From the NCBI GenBank assembly GCA_029747585.1, contig JAPEVF010000448.1, forward strand, positions 1 through 37,336: a stretch of 37,336 nucleotides of DNA, given 5' to 3'. Positions 23,182-34,212 of this stretch are shown here, piece after piece. Source of the DNA: Pleurotus djamor (lineage: Eukaryota; Basidiomycota; Agaricomycetes; Agaricales; Pleurotaceae). The position numbers and the translations under genes are program-made. The notes under the pieces were generated by a model. That model was not told the origin of the DNA and made no database searches. It saw nothing but the letters and a program-made list of their open reading frames with translations. The first letter of the stretch is position 1. Every line of letters begins with the position of its first letter.

Positions 23182-23323
23182 ATTAGCTGAGATATACTTC
23201 TCTATTTTTACTACTGGATAATTCGGTTCGCGACTTTGTTGTCGGTAGTAGTCACGCATTATTTTGGTCAGGTCACCTGCATGTTTGCGCGATGTAGTGG
23301 TATATTTGGTTCCGCTTGTAAAC

Positions 23324-23331
23324 TATAAATA
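23324..23331 (+). promoter_or_regulatory. TATA box of the cysteine-rich secreted gene
   Basis: TATAAATA, 97 nt upstream of the ATG at 23428, with a pyrimidine-rich leader between them. Confidence 0.65.
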
Positions 23332-23427
23332 ACCAGGAAGTAAATCTCGAACCCTCTCTTTCCTCCTTCCACCACCATCTCGTAAATACACCGGCTGTAT
23401 AACGAGTTGACCCTCACTTTTTCTGCA

Positions 23428-24196
23428 ATGCGCGTGTTTTTCGTACCTCTCTTCCTGGTCCTCTTCTTCGTCACTTTCGCTCGCGCTTGTGAATTGGACT
23501 GCAAGGTTACTATCCCACAGGCGTACGCAAACAAGGCGACTATGGGTCCAATCCTCGCCGCTACGAAACAATGCGTAAGCACGCCTTTTGTCTTCTTGCT
23601 TGCTTTCGCTGGAACTGAATCTTTTCTAGAGTGCGGAAATTGCGCGCCTTCTCCCTGAATCAGTCACTAAGAACCGCTTGGACGGCTACTACTGCAGCTT
23701 CTTTCTTGAATACTTTGCTATCTACAACCTCCCCCAGCGGCTTTACGAGGGTCTTTTTGCCGGATACTTCCATGGGAAATGCATTGGCGACGACGGAATT
23801 GAACCAGCTGGCTGCCGAACGAACATCAAACCCAACTGTCCTATCGTCTGCGGTACATCTTCATCCATGATCTCACTCTACCCGAAATTTAACGAAATCG
23901 CCTACGGAATCGTCCTGAATCACTGTAACGAACTGCTCGCCAAAGATTCTCTTGCGAGGAAGCAAACCCATGTTCTCTTCGATCGCGACTTGAAGACAGC
24001 TCTCGACGCCGAACCGCGTCGCATACGAGGAAGGGCCGTTTCTCCGAAATCTACCCTCCTTACGTCGGACTTGGTAGCTAAGGTCGATGGAATTTATAAC
24101 GAGATGTGCAAAAGAGTGGAAACGATCTGTGGACAACCCTCTGCGCCCTGTGACTGGCAATCTGAAATGACTGCGCTAATGGCGACGTTCGCTTGA
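23428..24196 (+). CDS. Secreted cysteine-rich protein (237 aa)
   Basis: Two exons, 23428-23574 and 23630-24196, phase 0 (GTAAGC...TCTAG). Residues 1-20 are a clear signal peptide (MRVFFVPLFLVLFFVTFARA), and the mature chain begins at a cysteine. I count 12 cysteines in the mature part, an even number, including CELDC, GYYCS, CIGDDG, CPIVCG, MCKRVETIC and APCDW, so a disulphide-bonded secreted fold is likely. A basic AEPRRIRGRAV segment at about 175 could be a processing site. No enzyme motif or named family is recognised. A canonical TATA box suggests a strongly or conditionally expressed gene. Confidence 0.8.
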
Positions 24197-24678
24197 GATG
24201 GATGGAGATTGCCTGCAATTCATGTATACCCTTACCGGCGCCCCTGCCTCACATATACCACTAGCTTTGGACCACACCCTAGTGACCCTATCGTATACCC
24301 TCGATGCCATGAATGTTACCTTCGCCGATTTTATCATAAATCTTCACCTGCAAAACGTTTGGAGCCTGAGTATACCATGAGATACTGACAATATCATCAA
24401 ATCAATTCTGCCTGCCTAGATGACGCACGACGAGTCGACGACTCTCACAGTATCTCAGGAACTGCCCTTAGCACAGACAGGGCTTCATATCCAACGATAC
24501 CAGGGATTTCCAGGGCCGTCGATATCACTTGGACGAGCATGCGCGGAGACTCCCTGAAATTCCGAGGCGTTGAAAAAATCTTAAGGTTGTCATATTTCTA
24601 TCGATTATCATACATTGTTATTGCCACTGTGAAATTCCGAGATCATGGAGAGGGACGATGCTTTCAGGAAGATACACC
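24197..24678. other. Intergenic, no gene seen
   Basis: 482 nt between the 3' ends of the cysteine-rich gene and RAM2. Short open frames only; nothing recognisable. Confidence 0.5.
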
Positions 24679-25838
24679 TTAAGCAAGGGATTCTCGGATA
24701 CGATATTCCCAGTAACTATGAACCGTATCGTGAGCGTCGGCTGTAGAGAGATGGCAACGAGAGACGTGAAAACGTACTTTTTACGCATTGTGTCATGTTC
24801 ATCAGCTAGGGATCTCCAGAGCTATCGACGAAGTCAACGAGACGGGTTTGTTTGCTTTAGGACCGACACTTCTTACCTCAGTTGCCTTTGTCACACTGCC
24901 CTTTCCCTCCTGCTCGTACACATCCGCGAGGAACTCTATGGCTGCCGTGCAAGGTAGCTCGGCTTGCTTGGAGGGTGGTGGATTGTCCAAATCCACGATA
25001 TCGACGGCATCCGGGTCGCTTGGACGCGTATACAACGATACAAACGTCTCCAACGTCGAGTACGGCGTCTTGGTAAAGTCCAACACCCCTCGGAGGTAGT
25101 TCCATGCAGAGGGATTGTTCGGTGCCAGGGAGATATTTTGTTTCGTATACGTCAACTCCCTCTTGATCACCCTCTCCCGATCTGATTCTCCTTCCCTCAC
25201 CCCAGATTGGAACACAACGAAGAAACGATGATGCCACGCAGAGTTATTTCGAACGTCTTGATTGAGCATCGTATCCACGAAATCCAACTCTCCACGCCAA
25301 AGATCGTCGTCGTTGAAGTACGAAAGGACCCATTGTCTGTGAGACCATGTGTGATAGTTCTTTGTATCGCGTTTGAGAGATTGTTCGATGAATTCGAGTT
25401 CTTGTTCAGGGTTACGAGATTCTGTGAGGATGAGGCGACGATGATGCCAGACTTGATAAGTCTTCAAGTGTTCGACGGCAAGCTCATCCATCAACTTAAG
25501 CTCGACATCGAGCGGCGACTTCAAAGCCATCAAGGTTCGATATCGATATTGCCTGGTGCAGCATCAGTGGTAAAGAAAGCAGACTGAGGTGAGGAAGACG
25601 CGCACCATGCTGTGTAGTGAGCTGGATTCAATCGTATGATGTGCTCGGTCAAATCAAGCACCCTTGGACTCATCTCCCCAGCTTTGACAATCCCCCTGAA
25701 GTACGATGTCGCATCTTTGTACTCATCACTATAGAAGATGGGAGCCACTGGGTTGACGTTTTCATACTGCTCAAGGGGCTGCACATCAGCCCACTCGGCG
25801 AGGGAAGAATACAGTGGTCTAAGCGGTTCCTTGGACAT
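24679..25838 (-). CDS. RAM2: Protein farnesyltransferase/GGTase-I alpha subunit (329 aa)
   Basis: Exons 25606-25838, 24877-25552, 24778-24821 and 24679-24715; phases agree. Five PPTA (prenyltransferase alpha) repeats are visible with their Trp..Arg signatures: HYTAWQYRYRTL, TYQVWHHRRLIL, NYHTWSHRQWVL, NNSAWHHRFFVV and NPSAWNYLRGVL. The C-terminus LWRSLADEHDTMRKNYWEYR matches the family's terminal helix, which fixed the last two small exons. The length equals the usual 330-340 residues. The alpha subunit pairs with farnesyl- or geranylgeranyl-transferase beta chains to prenylate CaaX proteins such as Ras, Rho and fungal mating pheromones. Acts in the cytosol. Confidence 0.94.
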
Positions 25839-26008
25839 GGTAGTAGGGAGAACAAAGAGGAGTCAGGCAGGCACGAGTTTAACCGTTAATCATAAACGGA
25901 ATGCAATGGAGACAATAGAGATTTTCAGATAGTACCAAGTAAGACATACGACGTAAGTTACACAAGTGAGACAAGAAAGGTATAGGGACGGGCTACATAA
26001 TCATACCC

Positions 26009-27461
26009 TCAGACAGCGGCGGTAGCGGCTGCGGGGGCAGTAGTGGAGGTGTAGTCCTTGAAATTGATAGGATTAGCCCACAGGCAACCTCCACAAGGGC
26101 GGTGAGGGGGACAAACCTCCATCTCTGCGTCAAGATCGGCAGCGGACTTGGCAGGTCGCTCATTCTTGCGAGCTCCACCACGTCCTCGTCCACGACGGAT
26201 ACCACGCGGTCTTCTACGAAGTAATGAGGTCACTTCACCTATGGGAACCGCATTGGAACTGACCTAGCACCAGCGGCAGGCTGAGCAGCAGCGCTAGTGG
26301 TAGCTACGGCTGCAGGCGCAGGCGCAACGCGAGCGGCAAGAGGGCGAGGGGCGACTGGGCGGGAGGGGTCGACGACGATCTCAATCTTCATCGGACGTTC
26401 TATAAGACCAGGGAGAGTCGGAGAGAGGAGTGGGCGTCATTAGTTGGCTGTTCACATCGCAGGGAGTCACAAAAGATGGGAGTTGAAGGATAGCAGCCGA
26501 GCGAATCAACGACTACGCATTCATTACCAAGCACTGTTGCCATCTGTCCGTACCATTGGACGCAGAGTCCCGTTCACCGTCCTCCATGATAGCCGAATGC
26601 CCTCTAGACGTTCGGCAACCATCCCTGACCCGGAGGCCAATCTGGACGGCTACCTTGCCAGCTTCGCAATGATGTCACCATCGATGTGAAGAGACACGGA
26701 GGTACAACGTGGAAAGGTGCAGCACTGACAGAAGGTTGATCAGACCTTTGTGCAGGTGCATCCTATTTCGCCGACGTTGTCTCGCAACAATACGTGCCAA
26801 CACGTGAGCACCAATCGCAATGGCAATGACAGGTGGCAAGCAGTGTTGAGGGTTTGAAAGGGAACGTATTCCATATCTAGGAATGAAACGGGGAGGCAAT
26901 GAATGAGGCGTTACTAACTTCCATCGATGAGGCGGTTGTTGTATTGGGTGTACGCTTTGTTTCCGTCACCCTTGCGCTGGAAGTGGACCTGAGCCATACC
27001 CTTCGACCTGCCGGCGTGGTCGAAGTAAAGTTGAACATCACGAAGAGGGCCGACGGTTGAATGGAACAACTCCTATTGACGGAAAACAAGTCAGGAATAC
27101 AGTTCAAAAGCGGTACAAGGCAAAAACCAACCTTGACTTGGGCTTCATTTACATCCTGAGGCAAGTTCGAAACCATGATTCTGTCGGAAATTTGAGGTTG
27201 CGCGGCCGGAGCGACTGTGGCAGCAGCGGCAGCCTTGGAAGCTGGAGCTCTAGCTCGAGCTGCCGGACCAGTACCGGCGGTTCCAAGAATTTGTGCGCGA
27301 CCAGAGGAAGTACGACGAGCACCACCACGGCGGGAGTTGCGTGGGCGGGAAGAGATGATCTAAATGTGCGGNAAAAACACAGAAGCTTGCTGAGCCAAAG
27401 CGTCCTATCTTGCAGACTTTGTAGCCAACGAAAAGCGAACCTCGTCAAGGGACTTGTCCAT
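26009..27461 (-). CDS. YRA1: Yra1/ALYREF mRNA export factor (227 aa)
   Basis: Exons 27441-27461, 27132-27359, 26919-27072, 26264-26399, 26117-26213 and 26009-26056, all in phase. N-terminal UAP56-binding motif MDKSLDEIIS; an Arg/Gly/Ala-rich linker; an RRM at about 66-143 with RNP2 IMVSNL and RNP1 SKGMAQVHF, ending DGKRPMKIEIVV; a second RGG-like stretch (GIRRGRGRGGARKN); and a C-terminal UAP56-binding motif DLDAEMEDYTS. Yra1 couples the TREX complex and Sub2/UAP56 to the Mex67 export receptor. All five introns have donors with T or C at +3 (GTTCGC, GTTGGT, GTTAGT, GTCAGT, GTTTGT), and the third is 519 nt. One N lies in the first intron. Divergent from RPC31. Confidence 0.93.
26400..26918 (-). 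other. Unusually long YRA1 intron (519 nt)
   Basis: Donor GTTAGT directly after GAT GGA A, acceptor CTTATAG. Joining restores DGKRPMKIEIVV across the RRM. Nearly all other introns in the window are 50-80 nt. It contains no gene I can support. Confidence 0.8.
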
Positions 27462-27675
27462 TTCTGCGAAGAAAAAAAACTTGGGTGGTACAAGGGAGGA
27501 GGAGAGGAGATGATGGTTTGAAAGAAAGAGCCAACAAAGAAGCTGTTCCTTTTGAAGGCCTTGTGAGGGCGCTAGGCGGATTCCCAAAGTTATGAACCCC
27601 GACATTTTGTTGATCACGTTTTATTTCTAACCCAACGAATCTTGAGCTCACCGTCGGCCACGTCTTCCTCAAGCA
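27462..27675. promoter_or_regulatory. YRA1/RPC31 divergent promoter
   Basis: Only 214 nt separate the two start codons, so mRNA export and RNA polymerase III subunit genes share a control region. No TATA box; AG-rich toward YRA1. Confidence 0.6.
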
Positions 27676-28617
27676 ATGTCATTCCGAGGCGGTCGCGGCG
27701 CTCGAGGTGGAGGTCGTGGAGGCTTTGGAAGAGGCGAACTCCCTCCGATGGGTCTTACGTTCGCCGATATACAATCTATGTCGCGCGAGGCAACGGCCCT
27801 ATATCCTGTATGAATGAAACCATGAACATCGCTGAGCCCATTGACCATGCTCACTAGATCGCCTTGAAAACTAGCCAAGAACCTCGTTGCCGGTACTAGA
27901 GGAAATCAAAGAGTCGGAAAAACAGATCTACGAGCTCCAAATCGCGTACGAAGCGCGTCTACGCAAATCAGCCTATTATCTGGTGGAAGATACCGCCTCT
28001 GATGGTGCGAGACATTCGTTCGAACATAACCTTTGCTTGACAACTTGTGCTGTTAAAGACCTTCCCAGATACTCTGACAAGTATCTGACTGCTGCGACTT
28101 CTCATCCAACCCTCAAAAAGAAAGACTTTCATGAGCCATTCTTCCCTTCGGACGTCTACGATAGCTACTTCAACCCACGGAAGAAGCGGAAAGGTATGCA
28201 AGAATGCATATAGTCGGGCTTGATGGAACAGCGACTAACTTGTGGTTCTCAGTCCAAGCAAAGGTCACATCTACGACTCGTATGAATCTCGATGAGATGG
28301 ATGACGACAAGGAAGATGTCGTGAGTCATTTCCTTTGTCTATGTCTCCCCCCGTTCAATCATTGACCATTCTTCAGGAAAAATCAGACGACGAACGATCT
28401 GAAGCAGGCTCTCAAGCGGATGCAGAGGACTATGACGTCGATGAAGAGTATGACAATGATTATGCCGAGAATTACTTTGACAATGGCGAGGGCGACGACA
28501 TGGATAATCTGGGTGATGGGGGCGGAGGTGACGATATGGGTGGTGGTCAGTATCCCTTCTTTTTACGATCACAATTTTGCCTGATTGTATCTACTAGGTG
28601 GCGGCGACTACGATTGA
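27676..28617 (+). CDS. RPC31: RNA polymerase III subunit Rpc31/RPC7 (217 aa)
   Basis: Six exons: 27676-27807, 27875-28004, 28059-28193, 28253-28320, 28377-28545 and a 20-nt last exon 28598-28617; phases consistent. Start MSFRGGRGARGGGRGGFGRG, then PPMGLTFADIQSMSREATAL; a central DLPRYSDKYLTAA motif and FHEPFFPSDVYDSYF; a KKRK basic patch; and a strongly acidic C-terminus ending GGGDYD. This order (Gly-rich head, conserved middle, acidic tail) is that of Rpc31, part of the Pol III initiation subcomplex Rpc82-Rpc34-Rpc31, in the nucleus. The length is normal for fungal Rpc31. Confidence 0.9.
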
Positions 28618-29201
28618 TCGTGCATGCTTTTACCGTAGCTTTGGCCCTCGAGGACATCTAATCGACTATCTAATTGACTGGGGTTTGGGTCACCCTGTCC
28701 ACACACTCAATTACTATCTTTCGTCCATCGACCGAGCTGCTTCCAACGGTGCGAATTTGTATCCCCAACGCTTTGTTCTGTCGCACAAGACAGCGGGGAC
28801 ATGATCACAGGTGGGACAAAAGCCTTTTCTTTGTCATTGTAACGGGATCCTGCTTGCCAGCGTTGAGCCACGCTGACACAGAGTCGTAGGACATGTACGC
28901 GTCCTCCTACGCATTGGAATGGTGTGGAAACATCTCTACCTAGTGTTGGCCTTTTGGTTGGGAGGTTGGGTTGGCCAAACCAACCAACACCGGCCGATCA
29001 GACTTTCTGTGGCCCTTCGTACCTTCACCACAGTTGTGGTTCTACTTCATGTCTTGCTTGTCCCACCTGAGACAATGTCAGTGCTCGGACTGTCGCCCTC
29101 TTGACAAAACAAAAACTCCAGGTATATAAGTCTAAATCATTCCCTAGGTTCGACAAGATTCCCCCCTCAATCCGTCATCCCGCCGCCATCCCTTCCTTGC
29201 A
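28618..29201. other. Intergenic with promoter of next gene
   Basis: 584 nt. Contains an imperfect palindrome around TTGGCCAA (about 28966-28990) and TATATAAG at 29123-29130, which likely serves the gene starting at 29202. A hydrophobic open frame at 28919-29104 has no other support. Confidence 0.5.
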
Positions 29202-29791
29202 ATGTCTGCTGTGCCGTCGAAGCGGGCACAATCGCAAGAACCTGGAAGCGACGATGCGGAGCGTCCCCATAAAAGCATCAAGACAACCTCATCCCAAGAT
29301 CAATCGTCATCTTCATATACTCCTCCGTGCAACCAGTTGGTTTTCAAAACAATGACAAAGGACGAACGAGAAAGGCACCGTGCAAAAGGACGATACGTAC
29401 CCTCGTCTTCGGATCATCACAACAGCGACCCAGCGTCGGACGACTTTCAGCAGCTCTCACAAGTGGCTTCATTCGCACAGAACTCAGACTTCTCCAAAGA
29501 TGACAAAGACGAGTTGGAGGCACTAATGGCGGTCTGTCTGCGACACTCTCGTCGAGTTGTTTTCATTCTTGCTAACGAGTTTGTTGCCAGAGAGATTCTG
29601 ACGATAGGTTCATGCACTTGTTCCGGGAGGTTATCTCTCTGAGGGCCGACAAGATTTCTCTGGAAGATGCCGTCGTAGGTCTCTTGGAACGGGTATGCAT
29701 TTTACAACGCTTACACTGCATAAATCTTCAAATCTTGCCTAACACTTGTGTCCAGGTCGCGGCTTTGGAAGCAAACGTTGAAGATAAATGA
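29202..29791 (+). CDS. Hypothetical Ser-rich protein with C-terminal coiled coil (155 aa)
   Basis: Exons 29202-29531, 29591-29692 and 29756-29791, phase 0 throughout. The first 80 residues are polar and Ser/Gln/Lys-rich (KRAQSQEPGSDDAERPHKSI), with a basic patch TKDERERHRAKGRYVP near 50-65. The second half is helical and heptad-like: DDKDELEALMA, RFMHLFREVISLRADK, LEDAVVGLLERVAALEANVE. It lacks a signal peptide and membrane segment, so it is likely nuclear or cytosolic. I do not recognise a family. The splice-consistent coding structure and a TATA-like TATATAAG 70 nt upstream support a real gene. Confidence 0.7.
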
Positions 29792-30171
29792 GACTAAGAG
29801 ACTCTGCTACATCCCACTTTCCTTGTCGCGTTATTTTGTGAAGTACATACTACATATACATAGCACATCGCATCCCATCGGAATCCAAAGTTACGCCCCT
29901 TACGAAGTTGGCCTTGATATCTTGTTCCGTAACCTGTTCTCATTCCACGCACATCACTATTCCCATAACTCCAATCCTTTTCCGTCTTTATTTCTGCAGG
30001 ACCTCATGGTCCTGGTTCTAATTCGCAGTCAACGATTGGTGGACGATATGAAAAACAACCTTTATTCGGGCAATCGGCCGATTTCCTGGCCGCTGCTAAA
30101 GATGACTCCCACCCATCTTCTCTCATTCCACAACATAAAGCCCTAGTTTCCAGGTACAACGAAGAACGAGC
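29792..30171. other. Intergenic upstream of STR2
   Basis: 380 nt containing the STR2 promoter and leader. Open frames through it do not extend the conserved STR2 N-terminus. Confidence 0.5.
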
Positions 30172-32259
30172 ATGCCTGGAATCACTACGATACACGCACC
30201 CCCAGCTCTAGGACTCGGTGTTCCACCATTCACCCCACACGCGATCTCTGTTTCGCTACCGACTTGGAAAGATAATGTCGACTACGAAGAAGGGGATCCA
30301 CGGGTTTCAAATGCCATGGTCTGTGGTTATCCCAGATTCTTTATCCATCCTACTATCCAAAAAGTACGTCTCATGACCGGTGGAAGCATACGGAATCTCA
30401 CTGAAACGATTGCGCAATAGCTTATCGCCCTTTGCAAGCAAAAGTTTGGGAGCGAGGAGGAATCATGTCTACTTTTCCCATCCCACAAAATCGCGAGCAA
30501 ATGTCAAGAGTTCATCGAGCGTCGTTCGTCAGCACAGTTCACCGCTCGTTTGACCCATCTACCTGTTTTCGAACCAAAGTCTCCGAAGGAGGAATCTTCA
30601 ACCCCTCCCCCCGTCGATATACACGTTGTGCTATTCCCATCACCTGCGTTTGGGATTGCGAAACAATTCTGGCAGCATGCCGGTTTCGGGATCTCTAGTA
30701 GAGTGGCAGAATACTGTCTGTCCCTGCTGGAAGACCAAGCCAGCACTTCGAAACCGCAATCCCCAACGCAATCGCCCACCATCTCGCCAGTTAGATTCCC
30801 GTTGAAGCCCTCGAATAGGCATTACTCTGTCAAAACACCCGTTCCACAGAATAATTCGAGTACATCGTTTCAAACGACGGAAACTGCTTCGGATCAGATC
30901 GACAGCGACCACAATACGTATTTGGAGGAGCGATATGGGCGGAACTTGCCTCGAGAGCAGGCAACGCGAGCCAAACGAGCTTTGAGGAGAAGGATAGCAG
31001 GGGTTATCGTTGGTGACGTCGAGGCTTCTCCCCGCCCGGACTCGGACTCGGACGACAAGGACCTATCACCGGGTGCTAGTGCAAGGGGAGGCAACGTAAC
31101 TGAGGCTGACGTGTTCTTGTTTCCTTCTGGTATGGCGGCTATTTGGTCCGCTCACAAACTTGCTCTGTCTACTCGACCACAAGCGAAGAGTGTTTGCTTT
31201 GGGTGAGATATTCCCTTCGCTTTTCATCAACGATTCCCTCTTATGTTTGACTGTCCAGATTCCCTTACACCGACACGCTCAAAATACTAGAGAAATGGGG
31301 TCCAGGGTGTTACCACCTCGGGAACGGTTTGGACGAAGACATCGACGAGCTGGAGAACATACTAGAACAGGAATCCGCTAAAGATCCCTCCAAACCACCC
31401 ATTCTCGCCCTGTTCACTGAATTTCCATCGAATCCGCTCTTGCGTTCAGCGAATCTCCCTCGTCTGAGGACTCTCGCTGATAAATATGACTTCCTCATTG
31501 TGGTCGATGAGACCATTGGGAATTATACAAATGTCCGCGTGCAGAAGTACTCTGATATCATCGTCAGCAGCTTGACCAAGGTATTTAGTGGCTACTCAAA
31601 CGTCATGGGCGGGAGGTTCGTTTGTTTCTTATGCTCCTCGACCGTTCAGTACTGATGCCTGTGATTTCAGTCTCATCCTCAACCCAACAAGTCGCCACTA
31701 TCAGGCTTTGAAGAGCTGGATGGAGGGCAACTACGAAGACGTCTATTTCGACCAAGATGCCATCTTCATGGAGCGCAATTCAAGAAACTTCAAACCACGA
31801 AGCAGGCTGATCAACACGAATACCGAAGCTGTTTGTGACCTGCTTCGTTCTCAGTCTCTTGCCGGCGGCAACACCTCCTCCTCAACCGTCATCAAGGAAG
31901 TTTACTACCCCAAGTACATCACTTCTTCAAACTACGAAATATGTCGTATCAAGGTCAAGGAGGGGGATGGCGCAGAAGGGGGCTACGGTGGTCTTTTCTC
32001 GTTGACGTTCACAAGTCAATCGGCCTCGGAGGCTTTCTTCGATGCTCTTCCTTGTTACAAGGGGCCGAGCTTGGGGACCAACTTTACCCTTGCCTCGCCG
32101 TACACCATTCTGGCTCATTACACGGAACTCGATTGGGCGGCCAAATGGGGAGTTGAGAAAGGGCTTGTAAGGGTTAGTGTGGGTACAGAGGACAAGGAGG
32201 TTCTTCTGGAGTGGTTCAAGACATCGTTGAAGGCTGCCCAGGATGCTATCGCATCATGA
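30172..32259 (+). CDS. STR2: Cystathionine gamma-synthase (639 aa)
   Basis: Exons 30172-30363, 30421-31202, 31259-31615 and 31671-32259, all in phase. The start gives [20 protein letters not shown], then [31 protein letters not shown], and later [30 protein letters not shown] and [16 protein letters not shown]. The Lys of SLTKVFSG (about residue 432) is the expected pyridoxal-phosphate Schiff base, and Asp of VVDE contacts the cofactor nitrogen. The enzyme condenses an activated homoserine with cysteine to cystathionine in methionine transsulfuration. Length and the long insertion between residues 150 and 280 are typical of the fungal STR2/met-7 form, which is longer than bacterial MetB. Confidence 0.92.
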
Positions 32260-32804
32260 TACCCACCATTCTGCTAGTACACGCCGAAAATTCCGCCATC
32301 CAACTGGCGGTCAGACGGTAAAGTTTGGAACACCGATTACCATCCAACTGGTATCAATATTGTATGTATTGGGTTTTGTAATTGCTTCTCGGACTCTGTT
32401 CATAGATATCACCGACCGCTCAGGTGTAATTCTTCATCGTATCTCTCACCTTCCCACCTCAAACGCGCTACCAGCGCATACCCAAGATAACTTTTTGATA
32501 ACTTGCTTTTTGCTGTCCATCTCGTCTTCTTTATCCTCACCTCCTTCCACTTGGACGAATAGTTCGTAGGCTCAATTTTGTCCCCCTCTCCTCGCCGTGA
32601 CATCACGGTAATTCTCTTACCGGCAAGAAAATCTCCTGCCAGAGTAAATAATCATCGCTTCCCAGTTTCTGGGCCACTTTCCGGCTTCCCTCATCAATTG
32701 CAAGATCCAATGTTCCTCCATCCCATGTCTATCCGCGCCTCACCGTCATCGGCTACCCATTCCCAAGCAAGTTTTTCTCCCATCATATCCATGTTTACTA
32801 TCTG
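32260..32804. other. Intergenic between STR2 and the right duplication arm
   Basis: 545 nt without a supported gene. From about 32725 weak similarity to the inner end of the left arm begins. Confidence 0.5.
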
Positions 32805-33215
32805 ACCTGGCGTGTCGCCTGTCATTATGTAGGTGGCTTTCGCGCCGACGTATGTCATGATTCTCATTCAATGATCCAACGCTACCCTTGAAGCACCAGT
32901 GCGTGGGATGCTCCCCACGCCGCCTTCTCGTGTGTTGGATAACGCAAACTACATATGCTTAGTGAGGGCCGATAGNTTTTTTTCTCTGGCCTGTGAACTC
33001 ACCGATGCACCACAAGGAGGTGGTCATAACGCGGCTGTTCTATATCACGTCCATCGCATCTAGCGTTTTATCGTGTCGCCTATGATGCGAATTTCTGTGG
33101 TCAAACGGTCTTCTCGCATTGGCACTACCGCTCCGTTCACTCCATAGCGTCATTTCACGGCAAGATTCAACTACCAATCGCCGCTTCAGCTACATCCTCG
33201 CCCCATGTGTCGCGA

Positions 33216-33223
33216 TATATAAA
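33216..33223 (+). promoter_or_regulatory. TATA box of the right peptide gene
   Basis: TATATAAA, about 50 nt upstream of the leader-intron donor, as in the left copy. Confidence 0.6.
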
Positions 33224-33271
33224 CTTTGACACAACACCCATTTTCTTCAGCAGTTCAGCTCTCCACCTTTA

Positions 33272-33410
33272 GTGAGTACTTCACTCATCTACGACCTTTC
33301 TCCGTCTAACCAGCTCCTCTGCCATAGCCCGTAAAGCGTGCTTCACCCGTCAGTGTTTTACACGCCGCCGTCTATTGACCCAACAACTAACTCTTGCTAC
33401 AGTTCCCTAG
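33272..33410 (+). other. 5'UTR intron of the right peptide gene
   Basis: GTGAGT donor and CCTAG acceptor, 139 nt, with TCTAAC branch-like motifs; equivalent to 4484-4626 in the left arm. A CTACAG at 33402 is an alternative acceptor. Confidence 0.6.
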
Positions 33411-33425
33411 GTTTCAATCCTTACG

Positions 33426-33848
33426 ATGCGCCCAGCCTTTGTCCTCCTTGCCCTTACTGCCCTCGCAGTTGCCCGTCCCCTAGAGGCGGCCACCAACTCG
33501 TTTGATCTCGTCGATAGCACCGCTGAAATAGCTTTGGCGCAAGACATCGATACCTTCGTTGAGCAGGCATGGCAAGACGAGATCGCCTCTGGTGATATGG
33601 AGGACGGCAGGCGGGGTAGGAGGCTCAAGAAGTTTATTAAACGTCTCATCAAGAAGTACGTCAAGAAGGCTCTGAAGAAGGAAGGAGGAGGAGGAGGAGC
33701 TCCCGACGCTCCTGCTGATGGTGGTGCGCCAGCTGATGGAGGAGCTGCTCCTGCTGACGGAAGTGCACCTGCTGATGGCGCTGCTGGAGGTGACGGTGCT
33801 GCTGCTGGAGGTGATGCCGCTGGCGGAGACGCTGCCCCTGCTTCCTAG
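33426..33848 (+). CDS. Secreted cationic amphipathic peptide precursor, right copy (140 aa)
   Basis: Near-identical to the product of 4043-4468. The visible differences are I6V, F13L, Y70F and one glycine fewer in the poly-Gly linker, all conservative. Signal peptide 1-16, acidic pro-region with VEQAWQD, RR/RR dibasic sites, helix LKKFIKRLIKKYVKKALKK at 67-85, and an Ala/Asp/Gly/Pro tail ending DAAPAS. The frame has stayed intact while the non-coding inner flank diverged, and every change keeps the charge and hydrophobic pattern, so selection is likely acting on the protein. It has its own TATA box and leader intron. Function is inferred only from architecture. Confidence 0.87.
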   Translation: MRPAFVLLALTALAVARPLEAATNSFDLVDSTAEIALAQDIDTFVEQAWQDEIASGDMEDGRRGRRLKKFIKRLIKKYVKKALKKEGGGGGAPDAPADGGAPADGGAAPADGSAPADGAAGGDGAAAGGDAAGGDAAPAS

Positions 33849-34037
33849 ATTACAGAAAGTAAATTGTACCCCGGCTGCTAAGTGAAGGTTAAGTTTGCCA
33901 CAAGTCACCATTGTACGTTGCATGTCTACTATCAACTCCGTTATTCAAAATCCAACCGCCGTCTTCGTCTTCGAGGAAAGTCGAAGCATGAACCTCTTAT
34001 CGACATCCGCATTCTCACTCATACTAAAAGAGCGTTC

Positions 34038-34196
34038 ATGGATACTGATAACTCGTACTACATACTTCGCTTCAGTGTCACGCCCTACCCGGGTCAAAAG
34101 CCCGTCAAGAAGTGGGCTCGTCGCCTTCACCTGCCATCTCCTATCACCCCTAATGATGAAGTCGTCACGCGTCACGTCATGCCTAACAAGAACTAG
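34038..34196 (+). other. Small open frame (52 codons), right copy
   Basis: Counterpart of 3694-3852. Starts MDTDNSYYILRF, ends HVMPNKN, 14 nt upstream of the F-box ATG. Could act as an upstream ORF of the F-box gene; coding status unproven. Confidence 0.2.
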
Positions 34197-34212
34197 TTGC
34201 TTGGCGTTTCTC

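Noticed and set aside
28919..29104. Small hydrophobic, membrane-like open frame
   Set aside because: Short, no splice or promoter support, biased composition from GGTTGG/CCAACC palindromic sequence.
33895..34212. In-frame upstream extension of the right F-box protein
   Set aside because: In the left arm the corresponding frame is interrupted and changes are mostly nonsynonymous; the family start lies just before the F-box.
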